This document shows positions 60,943-64,000 of a stretch of DNA of 64,000 nt, piece by piece. Numbering within the stretch: the first letter of the stretch is position 1; the number at the start of each line of letters is the position of its first letter. This DNA is from Chaetorhynchus papuensis (taxonomy: Eukaryota > Chordata > Aves > Passeriformes > Rhipiduridae): the NCBI GenBank assembly GCA_013396525.1, contig VWYX01000279.1, positions 856,958-920,957 of the forward strand, in the 5' to 3' direction. Made by a program: the position numbers and the translations under genes. The notes below the pieces were generated by a model. That model did not search any database. It was not told the origin of the DNA and saw nothing but the letters and a program-made list of their open reading frames with translations.

Positions 60943-61093
60943 CTTTGAGATGCAGCAGGTTGAGGAGGCTCGTGGTGGTCCCCAAGAGCACGGTCCGGCC
61001 TTCTTCTATCGTGACGTTATCGCCATCTCGCGGCTGGTGGCCAGCAGGCCAGCTGGAGTCCTCGTCCCACCGGCCACAGAACTGGAGGGCAAG
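60943..61093 (-). CDS. PKHD1: PKHD1 exon A: start of G8 domain
   Basis: Exon of 151 bp, entering in phase 0 and leaving in phase 1, about residues 1-50 of the visible part. The acceptor is a good polypyrimidine tract ending 'tctttccag'. The peptide opens LALQFCGRW and contains RDGDNVTIEEG and TVLLGTTTS, the typical G8 opening (tryptophan, then GD-V-I, then a hydrophobic strand). NVT is a glycosylation sequon. The donor is AAAG|gtctgc, which is weak, but it gives the exact phase and peptide (LKG|GKLLF) required by exon B. The frame stays open for about 20 codons past the donor, so slippage to a later GT is conceivable. G8 domains are extracellular beta-rich modules of fibrocystins, TMEM2 and CEMIP. 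A near-perfect palindrome starts 54 nt upstream of the acceptor. Confidence 0.88.
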
Positions 61094-61147
61094 CTGGAAA
61101 GAGAAAGACCCAGAGAAGTTCAAAGCTCACGCCTTCCCACCTTTCAA

Positions 61148-61245
61148 GAAGCCAGTTTGCTCGGAGAACAGTGGAGGAGATGCCAGTGCCATGTCCAGCG
61201 TGGCTTTGGCATCTCCTCCACGGTGTTCTGGGCAAGCTGACTTCC
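61148..61245. repeat. Near-perfect palindrome (hairpin), 98 bp
   Basis: The left arm at 61148-61191 and right arm at 61201-61245 are reverse complements over about 44 positions with only a few mismatches or one-base gaps. The core 'tggaggagatgcca' matches exactly, and the arms are joined by a 9-nt loop. In the pre-mRNA it would fold into a long hairpin ending 54 nt before the exon A acceptor. It could be a foldback/MITE-type remnant or a local inverted duplication. Confidence 0.88.
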
Positions 61246-61250
61246 AGAGG

Positions 61251-61648
61251 TGTTACAGTCTCTGGTGTGTTTCTTCTACTTTTTCGAGTCCGTTTTACTC
61301 AGAGTTTGAATCAAGGCGCAGGAAACAGTGGGGTTTTCCTTCAGTCTTTGGTGTTTATTATAGCTTATCTATAACATACCTACACAGAGTCTAAGTTAAC
61401 AAGGCGAAAATGGCGAAAAATGTCTGCTTCCAAGGTCACTTATACCCCAAACTGTCCAATTATTAAATGCCAACAAATTTATTTTCACTTATAAACCAGT
61501 GATCATTAATTTCTGACCCACATTGTGGGATTTTTGACCCAATGGCAAAACACTCGGATTTGTGAAGAAGAAAGAACAAACCCACGCCCAAAAACCTCCA
61601 TCTTGTCAGCTATATATTACTAAGCAGTACTCCCTGTACTATGCCACA
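61251..61648 (-). mobile_element. Probable solo LTR of an endogenous retrovirus
   Basis: Read on the minus strand this 398-bp segment starts TGTGGCATAG and ends CTGTAACA, so TGT...ACA ends. It has a 'tataag' box-like motif (about 61437-61443), an AATAAA signal (61354-61359), and a downstream U5-like part. Overall it resembles LTRs common in songbird genomes, from memory. No flanking target-site duplication is seen with these borders, so the limits are tentative, and the adjoining 61649-61990 may belong to the same element. No gag, pol or env coding sequence is recognisable. It lies in the same orientation as PKHD1, 158 bp upstream of exon A. Confidence 0.5.
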
Positions 61649-62319
61649 ATCTTGGGAGCCTTTCCCAGGGCCTCAGGTCAAATGGAGTGTGTTTTTGAGA
61701 ATTACTCCTTGTCAGAACTGAAAGACTGAAATTCGCAGGATTCAGGGTTCCAATACAGAGGGACCCTGGGTAAGGCAAAGGAATAGAGGGATATTGGCAT
61801 TGGAGAGGTTCTTGGCCTTCAGGAATGCCTATCACAGTTTGGGGGTTGCCCCGTCTCATTCTGGTCTGGGGAATGAGGGATTTGCTGCAGGTCTGGCTGC
61901 GGACCGACCGCCGGTCTCCTGGTGTGTGTCTCTCTCTGCCTCCCGAAAAGCAGAACTGCACTGTTGTTTCCTGGCAATGTCATAAAAATAGCCTGAAGAG
62001 CTCAGAATTAAAACATCCTGCTGGATGGGCAGTATTTTCCTTTAGAGGGTTTTTTTTTTTTTTTCTAAGGCTCTCCTGCCGCTCATCCACATTTAGACAG
62101 ACATTCCTCCTCTCAAATACCTTTTTAGCTTTCTCAGCTTATCCAGCGTTATTATTGCCTCTGCTTTGAGGGTGAGCACAGCAGTTCCAAATAAAGCCCT
62201 GAATAACTTGAAAACTGCTAATAGACTGACTCATGGTGTGCAAAATGGTAAAATGATGCCTGAGTTTAAAGACTCCTCCTCACCTCTAAACTTCAAGCAT
62301 GTGCTTTGCAGTGAAGGTT

Positions 62320-62415
62320 TTATGGAATCACAGAATTGTTTTGGCTGGAACCATTTCATTCCAGCCCCGCTGCTATGGGCAGCCACACCTCCCACTAGAC
62401 CAGATCATTTAGGGC
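62320..62415 (-). repeat. CR1 tail
   Basis: Reverse copy: 'atggaatcacagaattgtt', 'ctatgggcagccacacctc', 'ccactagaccagatca'. Confidence 0.82.
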
Positions 62416-62829
62416 CCTGATGGTGAATTTTTTGAAGAATCTATGAATATTTTTGCTTGGACACGTGTAAAACGTGGACATAGACATCCAAAACATATTA
62501 TTTAGTCTCATACGTGAACCAGCAAGAACATCCTCAACTCATCTGAGGTGGGGGTGGGGGGGAACCAGACATGGAAATGTTTGTGGTCCTCACGGGGCTG
62601 TGCTAATCCAAAACAGCGGTGGAAAGAATAACCTCAAGACAAAAGCAAAACAGAGTCACTCTCTTTTCAAACAGAGCACATCGAGTGCATTTAAGCTTTT
62701 GCTCAGGAGCTGCAGTTGAGGTGAATCAATAATGGGGGTGTTATGATCATTATTCTCTTTTACTGTGCTGTTGTCGGGTTAAGCTTTACGTGCCTGATGT
62801 TTTATAGAATATTTCCCATAGTGCTGTCC

Positions 62830-62932
62830 CTGAGCAACCCAGCCCAGTGGAAAGTGTCCCTGCCCATGGACCTTAAGATGAGCTTTAAGGTCTTTCCAAC
62901 CCAAACCATTCTGCCATTTTATGATTCTGATT
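62830..62932 (+). repeat. CR1 tail
   Basis: 'gagcaacccagcccagtgg', 'gtccctgcccatgg', 'aaggtctttccaacccaaa', 'attctgccattttatgatt'. Confidence 0.85.
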
Positions 62933-64000
62933 ATTTACACCAAGGAATGGGTGACGGTTCCCAGGCTAAACAATGCACCTGGTTGATATCCACCCTGGCT
63001 GGATGCTGGGATTTTCTACAACCCATTCTATGATTTCTCTGCAAAGGGAATTAACTTGGTTCAGTTCACACTGAAGCCTGGGACTACATTAACTCACATG
63101 CAGTGAAAAATTCTAAACTAAAGAGAGAGCTAAAACTCTCGTGTTGGAGGGAGTGAACCACTTCATCCTTACAGAAGTGAAATTACTCCATAGCTGCTAA
63201 ATGTAGTAGGACAAGTTTAATTTTCATTAATTGTAAACATGTATTTATATAATTCAGAGATTTAGGACAAGTTTCCAGCTGAAAGGATAGATGCCTTTAC
63301 CCACTATCTTTCCAGCGAGGCTGTGAATTACTCTTCAGTGACAATGCTATGAAGCAGCTTGTATAAAATACAAGAATATATAATAAATAAATAAAGAAAT
63401 AAAATAAAGAAAAACAGCTAATTAAACTTGTTTTTATCTCAGAGGAGGGGACAGTTCATAGAAGGGTTCATACACCGCTTATCAAGCCAACAGTAGCACA
63501 AAATTATAAATTCCATAAACTCCTGCCTGGCACAAATGTTGCCAATGCCACCAGCAAAACACTGGATGATGCAGCTGTGAAATGGTGGCATCCACTAGAA
63601 CATTTGGTTGAGAAGGTTTGCTGAATGCCTTTAAGTCACTCTGACATCACTCTGACCCTCTGAAGTCACTTAGAATCCTCCAAGTAACTTTAATGGGCAA
63701 GCAGGGCTGTAAGGAATGTACCAGATTTTCTTCCAAGCACCACGTGCTAGCACTCAGGGAGCTGTTAATAGAAACCTTGTGAGAATTAAGAAAAATAAAT
63801 TCCACTTCTGAATTTGACTTTTTTTCCTTCTAAGATGGCAACTAGAGGTTTCTAACTAGAAAACACTAGTTCTTCATTTAAGCTTCTCTCCACCTATCAT
63901 CTGTGTTTGACCTGTTTTTGATCGGTTTCTGCTGTCACTTCTTAGAGGCCTCAATACCTGTTCAGTTCTACCAACTCCATCTGGCACAAAAATCTCAGTG

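Larger units (their letters stand above)
5382..61093 (-). other. PKHD1: PKHD1 (fibrocystin/polyductin-like) gene, internal part, 14 exons
   Basis: This is the transcribed span of one minus-strand gene; it continues beyond both window ends. Exons in transcript order: A 60943-61093, B 49828-50040, C 34699-34906, D 33391-33536, E 31315-31509, F 29934-30059, G 27186-27319, H 22200-22312, I 21239-21329, J 19951-20085, K 16534-16669, L 15010-15256, M 6203-6380, N 5382-5577. Phases chain without conflict (0-1, 1-1, 1-2, 2-1, 1-1, 1-1, 1-0, 0-2, 2-0, 0-0, 0-1, 1-2, 2-0, 0-1), giving 2,269 coding bases and about 756 codons with no stop. The encoded order is G8 domain, PbH1 beta-helix, cysteine-bearing module. 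In mammals fibrocystin is a large type I membrane protein of primary cilia in kidney and bile-duct epithelium, and its loss causes recessive polycystic kidney disease. The paralogue PKHD1L1 has the same architecture. I prefer PKHD1 from motif wording such as 'FLAVRNGTLS', 'CGAGYGYFFHL' and 'FGIDI' and from the large introns. Gene identity is from family knowledge; exon borders are read directly. Confidence 0.9.
61094..64000 (-). other. Intron upstream of exon A (partial)
   Basis: At least 2.9 kb of intron. It holds the 98-bp palindrome (61148-61245), an LTR-like element (about 61251-61648), a T run near 62047-62064, and CR1 tails at 62320-62415 (-) and 62830-62932 (+). No upstream exon is recognised before the window end. 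Confidence 0.7.

Noticed and set aside
5382..61093. Assignment to PKHD1L1 (fibrocystin-L)
   Set aside because: The architecture is shared, but the motif wording in exons B, G, H, K and M and the large introns fit PKHD1 better. Not formally tested.
61620..61961. 113-codon minus frame near the LTR
   Set aside because: No retroviral or host protein motif recognised; probably part of, or adjacent to, the LTR-like element.
1..64000. miR-206/miR-133b, known neighbours of PKHD1 in mammals
   Set aside because: I looked for their mature sequences and did not see them; they are expected beyond the 5' end of the gene, outside this window.

Overview
This is vertebrate nuclear DNA, almost certainly from a bird. 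Introns are long and AT-rich, exons are short with canonical GT-AG borders, and more than 30 CR1 LINE fragments are scattered on both strands. Most CR1 fragments carry the typical avian 3' end: a 'ccttccaaccc' block followed by a terminal 'attctatgatt' tail. No bacterial-style operon, tRNA, rRNA or CRISPR array is visible.

One protein-coding gene was found. It runs on the minus strand across the window, and both its 5' and 3' parts lie outside. Fourteen exons (called A to N here, in transcript order from high to low coordinate) could be placed at base level. All thirteen splice phases agree with each other and the joined frame stays open for about 756 codons. The product is the middle of a fibrocystin-type receptor, PKHD1. 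Exons A-D encode a complete G8 domain, exons E-J a right-handed parallel beta-helix (PbH1) region, and exons K-N the cysteine-bearing module that follows it. The order and wording of motifs fit the first of the two G8/beta-helix units of fibrocystin, roughly residues 1,900-2,700 of about 4,070. That placement rests on family knowledge and was not tested by a search. At least a dozen N-glycosylation sequons fit an extracellular domain.

Layout, high to low coordinate: the 5' intron (61094-64000) holds an LTR-like element and a near-perfect 98-bp palindrome just upstream of exon A. Two large introns follow (10.9 and 14.9 kb), rich in CR1. Exons C-L then lie within about 20 kb (15.0-34.9 kb). An 8.6-kb intron separates exon L from exons M and N, and 5.4 kb of intron fills the low end.

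The most interesting non-genic content is a set of repeat-poor blocks inside the introns (2.1-3.25, 9.3-10.17, 11.74-11.96, 17.88-18.96 and 46.44-46.86 kb). They look like conserved regulatory elements: a CpG-dense patch with SOX-like sites, homeodomain-type TAATTA runs, and an exact PBX/MEIS-type site. Other points are CR1 tails ending about 35-40 nt from two splice acceptors, a pentanucleotide array born inside a CR1, a perfect 14-bp hairpin, and possible alternative donors at exons A and N. No previously undescribed gene system was found.
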